Source of the DNA: Gilliamella sp. App4-10
GTDB lineage: Bacteria > Pseudomonadota > Gammaproteobacteria > Enterobacterales > Orbaceae
DNA: 64,000 nucleotides
Direction: 5' to 3'
Assembly: GCF_001690495.1 (NCBI RefSeq)
Contig: NZ_LZGS01000004.1
Location: 1-64,000 of the forward strand
Under the pieces are notes generated by a model. It made no database searches. It saw only the letters and a program-made list of their open reading frames with translations, and was not told the DNA's origin. Below are positions 51,062-62,533 of this stretch, piece after piece. Each line of letters opens with the position of its first letter. Positions within the stretch are counted from its first letter, which is position 1. Both the position numbers and the translations under genes were made by a program.

Positions 51062-51902
51062 TAAACTGTTACCCTTTTCTTGTGTTGATGGACCTGGGAA
51101 TCGGTTTGTCATTTTTTTACAAGGATGTAATTTTAAATGTTTAAATTGCCATAATCCTTACACTATATCTTTATGTAAGGAGTGCGGGAATTGTGTAAAG
51201 TCTTGCCCGCATAAAGCATTAAGCTTTACCAACCATAAAGTTATATGGCAAACTTCAGTTTGCCAACAATGTGATACTTGTATTAATACTTGCGTACATC
51301 ATTCAACACCAATGACTTACAAATATAGTGTCGATGATCTTTTAATCACCATTCGAAAATATCTACCATTTTTAAATGGTATTACGCTCAGTGGTGGAGA
51401 AGCAACAATGCAGTTACCCTTTATTGAAAAACTATTTAGTGCTATCAAACAAACCAATGATTTAAAACACCTTACCTGTTTTATTGATAGCAATGGTTAC
51501 TTAGCCAAAACTGGGTGGCAAAAAGTAGAAAACATTATGGATGGTGCGATGATTGATCTCAAAGCTTGGGATAATGATGTCCATAAAAGTCTAACGGGGC
51601 GAGACAATCTGCGCGTAAAAGAAACAATTAAATACCTTGTAAAAATTAACAAATTATATGAAGTGAGATTTTTAATTATTCCTGAACACACCGATCTACA
51701 AGACAACGCAGAAAATATTGCCAAATTCTTAATTGATTTAGATCCCAATATTCGAATAAGAATTAATGCATTTCATAACCATGGCGTACATGGCATTGCT
51801 AAAACATGGCAGTCTGCCAGTAAACAACAAATCGAGCTTTTTGCCCAGCAATTAAAACAAAGTGGATTCAAACAGATTACTTTGCCCACTGTATATTTAT
51901 AA
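51036..51902 (+). CDS. yjjW: YjjW-family glycyl-radical-enzyme activase (radical SAM)
   Basis: 288 residues. The radical-SAM cluster is CNFKCLNC at 31-38. An inserted two-cluster ferredoxin segment supplies CKECGNCVKSC (47-57) and CQQCDTCINTC (76-86). GITLSGGEATMQLPF follows, and GAMIDLKAWDNDVHKSLTGRDN is typical of activases. It generates the glycyl radical on YjjI using SAM. ATG 51036 lies inside yjjI and gives the N-terminus that aligns with E. coli YjjW. It is the last gene of the pdp-ushA-yjjI-yjjW run. Confidence 0.95.
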   Translation: MNNSWAIVNKLLPFSCVDGPGNRFVIFLQGCNFKCLNCHNPYTISLCKECGNCVKSCPHKALSFTNHKVIWQTSVCQQCDTCINTCVHHSTPMTYKYSVDDLLITIRKYLPFLNGITLSGGEATMQLPFIEKLFSAIKQTNDLKHLTCFIDSNGYLAKTGWQKVENIMDGAMIDLKAWDNDVHKSLTGRDNLRVKETIKYLVKINKLYEVRFLIIPEHTDLQDNAENIAKFLIDLDPNIRIRINAFHNHGVHGIAKTWQSASKQQIELFAQQLKQSGFKQITLPTVYL

Positions 51903-51957
51903 TTTTTTACCGTCAGCAAATAATAACAATAAAAAACAGTATGAAAATAAACTAATT

Positions 51958-51987
51958 AAAAAGGGAAACATTGTTCCCCCTTTTTTT
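51958..51987. terminator. Terminator between yjjW and tex
   Basis: GGGAA/TTCCC stem with a 6-base loop, flanked by A and T runs (seven Ts on the plus strand), 55 bases after yjjW and just beyond the tex stop. It should serve both directions; the stem is short. Confidence 0.55.
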
Positions 51988-52011
51988 AATTTTAATGGAT
52001 TCAACTTATTG

Positions 52012-54321
52012 CTATTTGCCTTTTTTAAATGCTGCGACAAATGCATTACCCATTGCGCTATTTCCAAGTGTTGCACTATGGCTATTTTGTTTGCTAGTTT
52101 GCGTTCGAATCTTATAGGATCGATTATTGTCTTGCTTAGTTAATGATGTTGGATCATCAAGACGCATAGTTAAAGCTATACGTTTGCGTGGGATATCGAC
52201 AGCTATTACTTTAACTTTCACAATATCACCCGCTTTTACTACTGTTCTTGGATCATCAACAAACTTATCTGACAGTGCCGAAATATGCACTAAACCATCT
52301 TGGTGAACACCAATATCCACAAAAGCGCCAAAGTTGGTTACATTGGTTACTGCGCCTTCCATAACCATGCCAACTTTTAGATCTGTCATGGTTTCGATAT
52401 CATCAGCAAATTGAGCAGTTTTAAATTCAGGTCTTGGATCACGGCCTGGCTTGTCGAGCTCTTTAATAATATCTGTGACTGTTGGTACACCAAAATGGTC
52501 ATCAATATAATCGACTGCGTTAAGTGATTTTAAATAGTTTGTATCGCCTAAGATTTCTTTTAAAGTTTTGTGATTTTTTTCTAATATTCGCTCTACAACA
52601 GGATAAGCTTCTGGGTGGACAGCAGATGCATCAAGCGGATTTTTACCATCCATAATTCTTAAAAAGCCAGCACATTGTTCAAAGGCTTTAGGACCTAAAC
52701 GCGAAACTTTTAATAACTGCTTACGATCGGTAAATTGTCCATTTTCATTACGCCAATCAATAATATTTTGGGCAATCACTTTATTAAGTCCGGCAATACG
52801 TGCAAGTAGCATCATTGAGGCGGTATTCAAATTAACGCCAACGGCATTTACACCATCTTCAACAACCGTATCAAGTTTTTTAGCTAACTGAGTTTGGCTT
52901 ACATCATGCTGATATTGACCAACACCGATTGATTTAGGATCAATTTTAACAAGCTCTGCCAAGGGATCTTGTAATCGTCTTGCAATTGATACCGCACCAC
53001 GGATCGATACATCAAGATCGGGGAACTCTTGTGCTGCAAGTTCAGAAGCTGAATACACTGACGCCCCTGCCTCGCTGACAATAACTTTTTGACCTTTAAC
53101 TTCTGGGTATTTTTTTTGAACGTCGAGATAAAAACGCTCTGTTTCTCTCGATGCCGTACCATTACCGATAGCCACTAATTCGACTTGGTATTTAATACAA
53201 AGCGATGCCACTATCATGGCTGCTTTATCCGCTTGACCTGTATGCGGATAAATCGTTTCGGTCGCAACTAATTTACCGGTTGCATCAACAACAGCAATTT
53301 TGACGCCTGTACGTAATCCTGGATCCATCCCCATGGTCACTTTCATACCAGCTGGAGCAGCCATTAACATATCATGCAAATTGGCAGCAAATACGTTGAT
53401 CGCCTCTTCTTCGGCGCGTTCACGTAATGTTGTCATTAATTCGGTTTCCATGTGCATTAGAATTTTGATGCGCCATGTCCAATTAATAACGGCTTTACGC
53501 CATTTATCTGCTGGCTGATCATTAAAATGAACATCTAAATATTCAGTGATGATTTGTTCACAATAACTTTCTTTTGGTGTTTCTTCAAATTGTGGATCGG
53601 CATTTAACGAGAGTTGTAAAAAACCTTCATTTCGTCCTCGGAACATCGCTAATGCACGATGAGATGGAACTTTAGAAATAAGTTCACTTTGCGCAAAATA
53701 GTCTCGGAATTTTGCGCCTTCTTCTTCTTTACCACTCACCACTTGCGAAACTAAATGAGCATTATTCCAAAGATAATGACGTATTTTTGCCAGTAATGCC
53801 GCATCTTCAGCAAATCTTTCCATTAAAATATAACGCGCGCCATCTAGTGCTGATTTAGTATCAGCAATGCCTTGGTCTGAATTGATATACTTTTCGGCTT
53901 CGATTTCCGGAGCAAGCATTGGATTTTGCCATAAGTCATTTGCCAATGGTTCAAGACCTGCTTCAATGGCAATTTGTCCGCGAGTACGACGTTTGGGCTT
54001 GTAAGGTAGGTAGAGATCTTCAAGTTCGGTTTTACTGAGTGTTTGTGTAATACTTTTGCTTAATTCTGGCGTGAGTTTACCTTGATCTTCTATGGACTTT
54101 AGAATCGTTTTCTTGCGATCTTCAAGTTCACGTAAATAGCTTAAACGGCTATCAAGAGTACGTAATTGGGTATCATCAAGCCCACCCGTTACCTCTTTTC
54201 GATATCGAGCAATAAATGGAACAGTGCTACCTTCGTCCAATAATTGAATCGCAGCTAAAATTTGTTCTGGTTTTACACTGAGTTCCCCAGCTATAATATG
54301 GCTAATTTGATTATTTATCAT
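52012..54321 (-). CDS. tex: Transcription accessory protein Tex
   Basis: 769 residues, E. coli YhgF/Tex 773. Domain order: N-terminal Tex helical region, YqgF/RuvC-like domain ([18 protein letters not shown] at about 325-342, [13 protein letters not shown]), helix-hairpin-helix ([18 protein letters not shown]), then a C-terminal S1 RNA-binding domain ([20 protein letters not shown]). It binds RNA and influences transcription and stress tolerance. Divergent from greB as in enterobacteria, with the promoters in the 44-base gap. Confidence 0.96.
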   Translation of the reverse strand: MINNQISHIIAGELSVKPEQILAAIQLLDEGSTVPFIARYRKEVTGGLDDTQLRTLDSRLSYLRELEDRKKTILKSIEDQGKLTPELSKSITQTLSKTELEDLYLPYKPKRRTRGQIAIEAGLEPLANDLWQNPMLAPEIEAEKYINSDQGIADTKSALDGARYILMERFAEDAALLAKIRHYLWNNAHLVSQVVSGKEEEGAKFRDYFAQSELISKVPSHRALAMFRGRNEGFLQLSLNADPQFEETPKESYCEQIITEYLDVHFNDQPADKWRKAVINWTWRIKILMHMETELMTTLRERAEEEAINVFAANLHDMLMAAPAGMKVTMGMDPGLRTGVKIAVVDATGKLVATETIYPHTGQADKAAMIVASLCIKYQVELVAIGNGTASRETERFYLDVQKKYPEVKGQKVIVSEAGASVYSASELAAQEFPDLDVSIRGAVSIARRLQDPLAELVKIDPKSIGVGQYQHDVSQTQLAKKLDTVVEDGVNAVGVNLNTASMMLLARIAGLNKVIAQNIIDWRNENGQFTDRKQLLKVSRLGPKAFEQCAGFLRIMDGKNPLDASAVHPEAYPVVERILEKNHKTLKEILGDTNYLKSLNAVDYIDDHFGVPTVTDIIKELDKPGRDPRPEFKTAQFADDIETMTDLKVGMVMEGAVTNVTNFGAFVDIGVHQDGLVHISALSDKFVDDPRTVVKAGDIVKVKVIAVDIPRKRIALTMRLDDPTSLTKQDNNRSYKIRTQTSKQNSHSATLGNSAMGNAFVAAFKKGK

Positions 54322-54365
54322 GGTATCTCTGAATATTTTGTCAATTAACAGAATTTATCTTCAAC

Positions 54366-54851
54366 ATGCAAAAAGCTAATTATATAACAAGAGAGGGCTA
54401 TTTAGCACTCGATCGTGAACTAAAATATTTATGGAAAGAAGAAAGACCTAAAGTTACCCAAACGGTATCGGATGCAGCTGCACTTGGTGATCGCAGTGAA
54501 AATGCCGAATACATCTATGGCAAACGAAGGTTAAGAGAAATCGATAGACGAGTTCGCTTTCTAACCAAACGATTAGAAACACTAACAATTGTTGAACCAG
54601 ACCCTAGACAAGAAGGCAAAGTATTTTTTGGTGCATGGGTAAAATTAGAAGATGAAAATGGAAATCTATATGTTTATCGCATTGTGGGAGCTGATGAGTT
54701 TGATCCTAAAAAAAATTGGATCTCAATTAACAGCCCTGTAGCAAGAGCACTAATAGGTCATAAAGTTGATGATGAAATAACCGTTATCACCCCAAATGGC
54801 AAAATTTTTTATTATATTCTAGAGATTAGCTATAAAGAGTTGATGCCTTAA
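54366..54851 (+). CDS. greB: Transcript cleavage factor GreB
   Basis: 161 residues. The N-terminal coiled coil contains YITREGYLALDRELKYLWK and RSENAEYIYGKRRLREIDRR with the conserved acidic tip; the C-terminal domain carries the VGADEFDP and INSPVARALIGHK motifs. GreB rescues backtracked RNA polymerase by stimulating RNA cleavage. Distinguished from GreA by YIYGKRRLREIDRRVRFL. Divergent partner of tex, order conserved in enterobacteria. Confidence 0.97.
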   Translation: MQKANYITREGYLALDRELKYLWKEERPKVTQTVSDAAALGDRSENAEYIYGKRRLREIDRRVRFLTKRLETLTIVEPDPRQEGKVFFGAWVKLEDENGNLYVYRIVGADEFDPKKNWISINSPVARALIGHKVDDEITVITPNGKIFYYILEISYKELMP

Positions 54852-54919
54852 GTCGTGTGTTTAACAACAAATATATACTCATTCTTTTTTTAAATTAACT
54901 TCAGACGCCTGTTGCCTAC

Positions 54920-54960
54920 AAATAGGTTGGCATTCAGTATATAATTATGCCAACCTATTT
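54920..54960 (+). terminator. Hairpin after greB
   Basis: Perfect 13-bp inverted repeat (aaataggttggca and complement) with a 15-base loop, about 70 bases after greB and just before ycbX. The U-run is poor, so it may terminate only partly or stabilise the transcript. Confidence 0.45.
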
Positions 54961-54979
54961 ATAATTAATTTAATATATT

Positions 54980-56083
54980 ATGATTTCTATTGATCAGCTC
55001 TATATCTATCCAATCAAATCGATGCAAGGAGTACCCCTTAAAAAGGCAAATACCATTGATGGAGGCTTTGAGTATGATCGCATTTTGATGATTAGTGAAC
55101 CCGATGGCACGTTTATTACCGCAAGGCAATATCCTGAGCTTTTAAAGCTAAAAACTTCAGTAATAAAAAATCAAGTATTTGTATCCCGATCTTTAACAGA
55201 AACGATAAAATTTAATTTTGATGAATTTTCATTATCCAATGCACCAACCGAAGTTTGGGGAAACTATTTTACTTCACATATTGCCCCTATAAGAGTAAAC
55301 CAATTTTTTAGTCAAATTCTGCACAAAGATGTACAGTTGCGATGGGTCGGTCAACCATTAACCCGTCGAACAAAACGCTATCCTGAAGTACCTGTTAGTT
55401 TTGCTGATGGTTATCCCTATTTATTATTAAACAAGGCTTCATTTGAATATTTACAACATCAATGCCCAGAAAAGCTGGATATTAGGCAATTTCGCGGTAA
55501 TATTATTATACAAGGTGCACTGCCTTTTGCTGAAGATGGTTGGAAAACAATCAAAGTTGGTGAGGTGATTTTTGATATTGTTAAACCTTGCACTCGCTGT
55601 GTACTAACAACAATTGATGTCAATTCGGCAGAACCATTAGCTAATAATGAACCGCTTAAAACGTTACGATATTTTAGAGCCGATGAGCAAGGTCAAATCG
55701 ATTTTGGTGTAAATATGATTGCTCGGAATCATGGAACTATTTCGATTCACGATAAAGTAAAAATCATGGAAAGGCAAATAGCCAAAAACTATATTAAGGC
55801 CTTTCCACCGAAAATAAAAAGTGAAGCACAACTTTGCACAATCACTTTTGAAGATAAAACGATTAAAGTTAATAATAAGCAAACTATCTTAGAGCAGCTA
55901 GAACAGCATAAAATAGCTTTACCTTATTCTTGTCGTGCAGGTGTTTGTGGGCGTTGTTTGGTTGAATTAAAACAAGGTGAAGTCAGTGCATTAACACAAT
56001 CTGCGATTAAACGTCATAATAAAATTTTAGCTTGTAGCTGTATACCTAAGGGAGATATTACAATTGGATTACTTAAGAAATAG
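54980..56083 (+). CDS. ycbX: MOSC-domain / 2Fe-2S protein YcbX
   Basis: 367 residues in three parts: MOSC N-terminal beta-barrel (YIYPIKSMQGVPL), MOSC domain with the molybdenum-cofactor Cys in KPCTRCVLTTID, and a C-terminal plant-type ferredoxin (CRAGVCGRC followed by a fourth Cys in ILACSC). E. coli YcbX (369) detoxifies N-hydroxylated bases with CysJ. The gene runs convergently into zapC; the two 3' ends overlap by 11 bases, an arrangement conserved in E. coli. Confidence 0.95.
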   Translation: MISIDQLYIYPIKSMQGVPLKKANTIDGGFEYDRILMISEPDGTFITARQYPELLKLKTSVIKNQVFVSRSLTETIKFNFDEFSLSNAPTEVWGNYFTSHIAPIRVNQFFSQILHKDVQLRWVGQPLTRRTKRYPEVPVSFADGYPYLLLNKASFEYLQHQCPEKLDIRQFRGNIIIQGALPFAEDGWKTIKVGEVIFDIVKPCTRCVLTTIDVNSAEPLANNEPLKTLRYFRADEQGQIDFGVNMIARNHGTISIHDKVKIMERQIAKNYIKAFPPKIKSEAQLCTITFEDKTIKVNNKQTILEQLEQHKIALPYSCRAGVCGRCLVELKQGEVSALTQSAIKRHNKILACSCIPKGDITIGLLKK

Positions 56084-56645
56084 CTTTAAATCCTAAATTA
56101 TCTAACACTAGCTTTTGTTCAGTTAAGTTTTTCTTTACGGGCATTAATCTATCATTCATCACTTTAATTGCTTCAGAAAACACAAACGTTTTATTCATAG
56201 CAATAAACGAAGGTTGCGCAATAATACAAAGCGATGCATTTTCACCCGCTTCAACAACCATCAAACAAACCTTTTGACCACCATCTTGCAAACTTACCTC
56301 AACAATATCGGCTACTTTAGGTGTATGTAGCATTGGCTGCTGAGAAAAATACCAGCTTTTGGGCATTTGAGGTTTTAAAAATTTAGCTGCCACAATTGCA
56401 TTAATGGATAGTTCAATTTTTTGTGAATCACTCAAATTAAGTAACTGACAACTATCACGAAATAGGTAATAAGACGTTGCATCACTAACAGAAAATGGAA
56501 ATTCTCCAAAAACATCAGGGATTAACATTTTACTTGGATAACAAGAACGGAATAACATTTCAGATGAAACTTCAAGCATTAAACTATCGTATTCACTGTC
56601 AAAATACCAACGCCAACAATCAGTTGGTCGAAAAGCCATTTTCAT
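56073..56645 (-). CDS. zapC: Cell division protein ZapC
   Basis: 190 residues. PTDCWRWYFDSEYDSLMLEV at the N-terminus, MLFRSCYPSKML, KFLKPQMPKSWYFSQQ, VVEAGENASLCIIAQP and AIKVMNDRLMP match E. coli ZapC (180), an FtsZ-bundling factor at the Z ring. The start at 56645 is backed by GAGG about 11 bases upstream; ATG two codons later is possible. It is convergent with ycbX. Confidence 0.94.
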   Translation of the reverse strand: MKMAFRPTDCWRWYFDSEYDSLMLEVSSEMLFRSCYPSKMLIPDVFGEFPFSVSDATSYYLFRDSCQLLNLSDSQKIELSINAIVAAKFLKPQMPKSWYFSQQPMLHTPKVADIVEVSLQDGGQKVCLMVVEAGENASLCIIAQPSFIAMNKTFVFSEAIKVMNDRLMPVKKNLTEQKLVLDNLGFKAIS

Positions 56646-56965
56646 TGATATGTTATCCTCGTCAAGTGAATTAAATTAATTCAAGAAGATAACATAACTT
56701 AGTTAAAAAATAAATAAAAAGTTAAAGCAAAAATCATTTAATTATATAATTTTTAAAAACTTTAAAGATATAAGAAAAAAATCGAAATAAACTAAACTCA
56801 ATCATATTTATATCTATTTTAATGAATTTATATCCCTTTAGATTAATTTATTTTTATACTAAAACATTTGATTTCCTGAAAGTTTTTTACGATAAAGTTT
56901 AGCTATAGATTTTAAATATAAAAGGTGCTTTTCAGCACCTTGTTATTTTATGAAATCATCATTAA
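56646..56965. other. Gene-free stretch upstream of zapC
   Basis: 320 very AT-rich bases between the zapC start and the ilvC stop. It holds the ilvC terminator and presumably the zapC promoter. No gene or repeat was recognised. Confidence 0.5.
56922..56941 (-). terminator. Rho-independent terminator of ilvC
   Basis: Minus-strand stem AAGGTGC/GCACCTT with a 6-base loop and U-rich tail, about 25 bases after the ilvC stop. Confidence 0.85.
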
Positions 56966-58444
56966 TTAACTTGCAACATTAATACGTTTCATATCTGTCA
57001 TATAACTACGTAGTTTGCGACCAATTATTTCAATTGGATGATTGCGAATTTCTTCGTTCACATCGCGTAATAGTGCATTATCAACACTACCTTCAGGGAT
57101 CGCTTTACCAAGATCGCCTGATTGCAACATTGGCATAAATTTTTCTCTTAATAGTGGTACAGCGGCATTAGCAAATAGATAGTTACCATATTCAGCTGTG
57201 TCAGAAATTACCACATTCATTTCATATAAACGTTTACGCGCAATGGTATTAGCAATAAGTGGTAATTCATGTAATGATTCATAATAAGCTGATTCAGCTA
57301 AAATACCAGATTCAAGCATAGTTTCGAACGCAAGTTCAACACCAGCTTTTACCATTGCAATCATCACTACGCCTTGATCAAAATAAGCTTGTTCGTCAAT
57401 TTTACCTTGATATTCAGCCGCTTTTTCAAATGCGGTTTCACCAGTTTCCTTGCGCCATTTAAGTAGGTTAACATCATCATTTGCCCAGTCTTTCATCATG
57501 GTTGATGAGAACTCACCAGATATAATATCATCCATATGTTTACGATAAAGATCCGTCATAATCACTTTCAATTCTTTTGCTAAGGCATTTGCTCTTAATT
57601 TAGCTGGATTTGATAAACGATCCATCATTAAGGTAATACCTCCTTGTTTTAATGCTTCAGTGATTGTTTCCCAACCGAACTGGAGTAATTTACAAGCATA
57701 AGCAGGATCGACACCATCAGCAACCAGTTTATCAAAACAAAGTAACGATCCAGTTTGTAACATACCACAAAGAATGGTTTGTTCACCCATTAAATCAGAC
57801 TTAACTTCGGCAACAAATGACGATTGTAAAACACCAGCACGATGTCCACCAGTTGCCGCAGCCCATGCTTTGGCGATCGCTAACCCTTCACCTTTTGGAT
57901 CGTTTTCTGGATGAACTGCGATCAGTGTCGGTACGCCAAATCCACGTTTATACTCTTCACGCACTTCAGTCCCTGGGCATTTAGGTGCAACCATAACAAC
58001 AGTGATATCAGAACGAATCTTTTCGCCTACTTCAACAATATTAAAACCGTGAGAGTAACCCAGTGCTGCGCCTTGTTTCATTAATGGTAGGACGGCTTGC
58101 ACAACGGCTGAATGTTGCTTATCAGGCGTCAAGTTAATAACAAGATCCGCAGTTGGAATTAATTCTTCGTAACTCCCTACTTTAAAACCGTTTTCAGTTG
58201 CTTTTTTCCAAGAGGCACGTTTTTCGGCAATGGCATCTTTACGTAATGTATAAGATATATCTAAACCTGAATCACGCATATTAAGACCTTGGTTAAGACC
58301 TTGAGCTCCACAACCAACAATGACAATTTTTTTACCTTTTAAAAAGTTCGCTTCTGATGCAAACTCATCACGAGCCATAAAACGGCATTGGCCTAATTGT
58401 TCTAATTTTTCACGTAAATTGAGTGTATTAAAGTAGTTTGACAT
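56966..58444 (-). CDS. ilvC: Ketol-acid reductoisomerase (class II)
   Basis: Makes dihydroxy acids for valine and isoleucine with NADPH and Mg2+. 492 residues from ATG 58444 (GGAGAG precedes it; a TTG at 58456 would overlap that site). It is the long class II form of gammaproteobacteria (E. coli 491). The NADPH loop is [20 protein letters not shown], and [20 protein letters not shown] and [12 protein letters not shown] are intact. Its leader contains two IlvY-type palindromes although ilvY is not adjacent. Divergent from yhdT. Confidence 0.97.
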   Translation of the reverse strand: MSNYFNTLNLREKLEQLGQCRFMARDEFASEANFLKGKKIVIVGCGAQGLNQGLNMRDSGLDISYTLRKDAIAEKRASWKKATENGFKVGSYEELIPTADLVINLTPDKQHSAVVQAVLPLMKQGAALGYSHGFNIVEVGEKIRSDITVVMVAPKCPGTEVREEYKRGFGVPTLIAVHPENDPKGEGLAIAKAWAAATGGHRAGVLQSSFVAEVKSDLMGEQTILCGMLQTGSLLCFDKLVADGVDPAYACKLLQFGWETITEALKQGGITLMMDRLSNPAKLRANALAKELKVIMTDLYRKHMDDIISGEFSSTMMKDWANDDVNLLKWRKETGETAFEKAAEYQGKIDEQAYFDQGVVMIAMVKAGVELAFETMLESGILAESAYYESLHELPLIANTIARKRLYEMNVVISDTAEYGNYLFANAAVPLLREKFMPMLQSGDLGKAIPEGSVDNALLRDVNEEIRNHPIEIIGRKLRSYMTDMKRINVAS

Positions 58445-58504
58445 TATTCTCTCCAAGAGTTGAGTTATTCATAATCGAATATTAACCACTATATAGTACT
58501 TTTA

Positions 58505-58556
58505 ATGTTGCTAAAATTGATATATTAACAACACAATGTTGCATAAATTGCAACAT
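58505..58556. promoter_or_regulatory. Two tandem IlvY-type operators upstream of ilvC
   Basis: A perfect inverted repeat occupies 58536-58556 (8-bp arms ATGTTGCA/TGCAACAT, 5-base spacer), fitting a LysR-type TTGC-n-GCAA site. A second copy at 58505-58525 matches it at 16 of 21 positions. The two are offset by 31 bp, close to three helical turns, placing regulator dimers on one face. This layout matches the known tandem O1/O2 operators of E. coli ilvYC. Binding by the ilvY product at 17176 is inferred. Confidence 0.6.
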
Positions 58557-58617
58557 ACTTGCTAAGTTCAGTACTTTCTTTTAATCTAAGCCACCCTCAA
58601 TTCACCAATCAATCAAT

Positions 58618-58854
58618 ATGGATGCTCGATATAAGCAAGCAAATAAAGAAGCTAAACTTTCGTTATTATTAACTTTTATTTATCTTCTCGGATGGATTTT
58701 TTGTGCTTACTATGTTAACGATAAACTAGGATTTTTAGGACTTCCATTGTGGTTTGAATTATCTTGCATCATGGTACCTTTAGGTTTTATATTACTTTGC
58801 TGCTTGGTTGTAAAATTTCAATTCCGAAATATCTCATTAGAACAAACTAAGTGA
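58618..58854 (+). CDS. yhdT: YhdT family (DUF997) membrane protein
   Basis: 78-residue protein with two membrane segments (about 16-33 and 42-66: LSLLLTFIYLLGWIFCAYY and LPLWFELSCIMVPLGFILL). The conserved order yhdT-panF supports the call; E. coli YhdT is 80 residues. It is an accessory small protein of sodium symporters, by context. It lies 7 bases before panF. Start ATG without a clear Shine-Dalgarno sequence. Confidence 0.9.
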   Translation: MDARYKQANKEAKLSLLLTFIYLLGWIFCAYYVNDKLGFLGLPLWFELSCIMVPLGFILLCCLVVKFQFRNISLEQTK

Positions 58855-58861
58855 TTAAAAA

Positions 58862-60313
58862 ATGCATTTAGATATTATTGTACCGCTTGTCATCTATCTT
58901 ATTTTTGTGTTTGCGTTATCAATTTATGCTTATGTGAAACGCAAAAAGGTAAATCAATTTACTGATTACTTTATTGGTAATCGAACCATGGGGGGATTTT
59001 TACTCGCCATGACACTAGCTGCAACTTATATAAGTGCTAGCTCATTCATTGGTGGACCTGGCGCTGCTTATAAATTTGGTCTTGGTTGGGTGTTATTGTC
59101 GATGATCCAAGTCCCAACTGTGCTACTTTCGCTTGGTATTTTAGGTAAAAAATTTGCCATTTTAGCACGCAAATATAATGCAATAACCTTAAGTGATATG
59201 CTTTATGCACACTATAAAAGTAAAACCATAGTTTGGTTTGCAAGTATCGCATTAGTTGTTGCTTTTATTGGCGCGATGACAGTACAGTTTGTCGGTGGCG
59301 CACGATTATTGGAATCATCTGTTGGTATTTCTTATGATATCGGATTATTAATTTTTGGTATTGGTACCGTTATCTATACCGCTTTTGGTGGGTTTAGAGC
59401 GAGTATTTTAAATGATGCCTTCCAAGGCCTAGTAATGATCATTGGTGCCATCTTACTATTAACAGCTATTATTTATGCTGGTGGCGGTATAACAGCAATT
59501 ATTCACCGTTTGAATGAAATTGACCCTGCACTACTCACACCACAAGGTCCTGACAATTTTATGGACTTTCCATTTATGGCTTCATTTTGGGTTCTTGTCT
59601 GTTTTGCCGTAGTTGGTTTACCTCATACAGCGGTTCGTTGCATGGCGTACAAAGACAGTAAAGCCGTACATAAAGGTATTATTATTGGTACGATTGTTGT
59701 CACAATCATTATGTTAACCATGCATCTATCTGGCGCACTAGGTAGAGCTATTATTAGCGATTTAACTGTTCCAGATCAAATCGTTCCTACCTTAATAATT
59801 AACATTATGCCACCATTAGCCGCTGGCATCTTTTTGGCTGCACCACTTGCAGCTATTATGTCGACAATTAACGCCCAGTTATTACAAGTTTCATCAGTGA
59901 TTATTAAAGACCTATTTTTAAGTATGAAACATAACAAAAACTATAGTGATAAAATGTTAACGCGCAAATCTGTTATCATCACCTTTATTTTTGGCGGATT
60001 ACTTATTTTTGCGGCTAGGAATCCACCAAATATGATTATATGGTTAAATTTGCTTGCATTTGGTGGACTTGAAGCCGTATTTTTATGGCCATTAGTGCTT
60101 GGACTTTATTGGAAAAAAGCCAATTCAACAGGTGCTTTATGTTCTATGTTTGCTGGTGCAATAAGCTATATTTTATTAGCTGTTTACAATATAAAGCTTT
60201 ATGCTTTTCATCCAATTATCCCATCCTTAATTATTGGATTGGTAGTATTTATTATCGCCAATATGTTTGGTAATACAGGAAAAAACTATGCCTTGGATAC
60301 AACTCAGAATTAA
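58862..60313 (+). CDS. panF: Sodium/pantothenate symporter
   Basis: 483 residues, SSS family with about 13 membrane segments; E. coli PanF 483. [59 protein letters not shown] and [19 protein letters not shown] are diagnostic. Imports pantothenate with Na+ in the inner membrane. The 3' end overlaps the prmA start by 26 bases, so translation is coupled, as in enterobacteria. Confidence 0.96.
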   Translation: MHLDIIVPLVIYLIFVFALSIYAYVKRKKVNQFTDYFIGNRTMGGFLLAMTLAATYISASSFIGGPGAAYKFGLGWVLLSMIQVPTVLLSLGILGKKFAILARKYNAITLSDMLYAHYKSKTIVWFASIALVVAFIGAMTVQFVGGARLLESSVGISYDIGLLIFGIGTVIYTAFGGFRASILNDAFQGLVMIIGAILLLTAIIYAGGGITAIIHRLNEIDPALLTPQGPDNFMDFPFMASFWVLVCFAVVGLPHTAVRCMAYKDSKAVHKGIIIGTIVVTIIMLTMHLSGALGRAIISDLTVPDQIVPTLIINIMPPLAAGIFLAAPLAAIMSTINAQLLQVSSVIIKDLFLSMKHNKNYSDKMLTRKSVIITFIFGGLLIFAARNPPNMIIWLNLLAFGGLEAVFLWPLVLGLYWKKANSTGALCSMFAGAISYILLAVYNIKLYAFHPIIPSLIIGLVVFIIANMFGNTGKNYALDTTQN

Positions 60314-61154
60314 TACAACTAACGATCTTGCCGAACAAATTAGCGAACGATTAGAAGAATCTGGCGCGGCATCAGTCACGTTTCAAGATACTTATGATAA
60401 TCCTGTTTTCGAACCATTACCGGGAGAAACTAAACTCTGGGGTAATACTGATGTAATTGGTCTATATGATGCTCAAACAGATATCGATGAATTAAAAGCA
60501 ATATTAAATCTTGAACAATATTCTTATAAGATTGAACAATTAGAAGATAAAGACTGGGAACGTGAATGGATGGATAACTTTCATCCTATGCAATTTGGTA
60601 AACGGCTTTGGATATGCCCAAGTTGGCGCGATGTGCCCGATGCTAACGCTGTCAATGTCATGTTAGATCCTGGTTTAGCATTTGGCACCGGTACTCATCC
60701 CACTACTGCGTTATGCTTAACTTGGCTAGATAGTTTAGATCTTAAAGATAAATTAGTTATTGATTATGGTTGTGGGTCTGGCATTTTGGCAATTGCAGCA
60801 CTTAAATTAGGTGCAAAGCGCGTAATTGGTATTGATATCGATCCTCAAGCTATTCAAGCTAGCCGTGACAATGCGCTGCGTAATGATGTCAGCCAAAAAC
60901 TAGAACTTTATTTATCAAAAGATATTCCCAATAATTTACAAGCAGATATCCTTGTTGCTAATATTTTAGCTGGTCCATTAAAAGAACTTGAGCCACATAT
61001 AAGTAAATTAGTAAAAACCCAAGGTAAACTAGGATTGTCAGGTATTTTAGCAACTCAATCATCAAGCGTTTGCATGGCTTATCAACCTCAATTTGAATTA
61101 GATCCCGTTGCTGAACAGGATGAGTGGTGCCGTATCACTGGTAAAAAAAAGTAA
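60288..61154 (+). CDS. prmA: Ribosomal protein L11 methyltransferase
   Basis: SAM-dependent trimethylation of L11. 288 residues from ATG 60288, giving [12 protein letters not shown] as in E. coli (293); the ATG/GTG at 60267 would add an unrelated tail. An L11-recognition N-terminal domain is followed by the methyltransferase core with [29 protein letters not shown] and VANILAGPL. It sits inside the panF-prmA-dusB-fis block. Confidence 0.97.
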   Translation: MPWIQLRINTTNDLAEQISERLEESGAASVTFQDTYDNPVFEPLPGETKLWGNTDVIGLYDAQTDIDELKAILNLEQYSYKIEQLEDKDWEREWMDNFHPMQFGKRLWICPSWRDVPDANAVNVMLDPGLAFGTGTHPTTALCLTWLDSLDLKDKLVIDYGCGSGILAIAALKLGAKRVIGIDIDPQAIQASRDNALRNDVSQKLELYLSKDIPNNLQADILVANILAGPLKELEPHISKLVKTQGKLGLSGILATQSSSVCMAYQPQFELDPVAEQDEWCRITGKKK

Positions 61155-61190
61155 AAAAATAACGTTACCCCCTTTTAAGTTAGAGAAAAA

Positions 61191-62198
61191 ATGCGTAATA
61201 TAGCCGGCCTTAATTTGCTTAGCATTGGTGAGATTAAATTAAAAAATAATTTAATTGCTGCGCCAATGGCTGGAATCAGCGATAAACCATTTCGTAATTT
61301 GTGTCATCGATTTGGGGCTGGTATGACAGTTTCAGAAATGTTTTTAGCAAATTCGGATGTTTGGCATACCGATAAATCAGCTTTGCGAATGATCGCAAGC
61401 GAGGATATTGGTGTTCGTGCAGTGCAAATCGTTGGTTCTGATCCCGACGAAATGGCGAGAGCTGCCGAATTTAATGTCAAGCATGGCGCTCAATTGATTG
61501 ATATCAATATGGGATGCCCAGCTAAAAAGGTCAATAAAAAATTGGCAGGATCTGCTTTAATGCAGTATCCAGAACTTATTAAAAAAATTTTGCAGAAAGT
61601 TGTCGGTGCAGTCGATGTTCCGGTAACATTAAAAACGCGGACTGGATGGAATAAAGATCATAGAAATTGCATAGAAATCGCACAAATTGCACAGGATTGT
61701 GGCATAAAGGCAATTACTATTCATGGAAGAACACGTGCTTGCTTATTCAACGGTGTGGCTGAATATGATTCCATTAAAGCAGTTAAAGAAAACGTTACGA
61801 TTCCTGTAATTGCTAATGGAGATATTTGTACACCTGAACAGGCAAAAGATGTTTTTCAATATACGCAGGCTGATGCTATAATGATCGGCCGAGCGGCACA
61901 GGGGCGACCTTGGATATTTGAAGAAATTGCATTCTATTTAACACATGGACAGTTACAAAATAATAAAACTATTGATGAAGTAGAACAAGTTGTATTGTCA
62001 CATCTTGATGAGCTTTATCAATTTTATGGAGAATACAAAGGATTAAGGATTGCCAGAAAGCATGTAAATTGGTACACCAAGAATTATGCTGACAGCGATC
62101 AATTCAGGCGCTTATTTAGTGTACTTAGCAATACAAGTGAGCAAGTAAACACTCTAAAAGCATTTTTTAGTCAAATTAGAAACAACCCAAAGAGTTAA
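61191..62198 (+). CDS. dusB: tRNA-dihydrouridine synthase B
   Basis: FMN-dependent reduction of uridines (position 17 in E. coli) in the tRNA D-loop. 335 residues; [48 protein letters not shown] with the catalytic Cys, [18 protein letters not shown] and [12 protein letters not shown] are all intact. The N-terminus carries about 14 extra residues compared with E. coli before the first strand. fis follows after 7 bases, the conserved dusB-fis pair. Confidence 0.97.
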   Translation: MRNIAGLNLLSIGEIKLKNNLIAAPMAGISDKPFRNLCHRFGAGMTVSEMFLANSDVWHTDKSALRMIASEDIGVRAVQIVGSDPDEMARAAEFNVKHGAQLIDINMGCPAKKVNKKLAGSALMQYPELIKKILQKVVGAVDVPVTLKTRTGWNKDHRNCIEIAQIAQDCGIKAITIHGRTRACLFNGVAEYDSIKAVKENVTIPVIANGDICTPEQAKDVFQYTQADAIMIGRAAQGRPWIFEEIAFYLTHGQLQNNKTIDEVEQVVLSHLDELYQFYGEYKGLRIARKHVNWYTKNYADSDQFRRLFSVLSNTSEQVNTLKAFFSQIRNNPKS

Positions 62199-62205
62199 AA
62201 ATACT

Positions 62206-62502
62206 ATGTCAGAACAACGCGTTACAGCTGCAGCACTTAAATTTACAACTGTAAACTCTCAAGACCAAATAACACAAAAGCCTTTGCGAGATTCAGTTAA
62301 GCAAGCTTTAAAAAACTATTTATCACAATTAAATGGTGAAGATCCTACAGATCTATATGAATTAGTGTTAGCTGAAGTTGAACACCCATTCCTTGATATG
62401 GTTATGCAATATACACGTGGCAATCAAACTCGAGCAGCAAATATGCTTGGTATCAACCGCGGCACATTACGCAAAAAATTAAAACAATACGGAATGAGTT
62501 AA
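62206..62502 (+). CDS. fis: DNA-binding protein Fis
   Basis: 98-residue nucleoid protein, E. coli length 98. N-terminal beta-hairpin region, then [24 protein letters not shown] and the C-terminal helix-turn-helix [26 protein letters not shown]. Activates rRNA promoters and shapes chromosome topology. Last gene of the block before a strong terminator. Confidence 0.98.
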   Translation: MSEQRVTAAALKFTTVNSQDQITQKPLRDSVKQALKNYLSQLNGEDPTDLYELVLAEVEHPFLDMVMQYTRGNQTRAANMLGINRGTLRKKLKQYGMS

Positions 62503-62533
62503 TTGTCTATTATTTAAGAATTTATAATATGAC

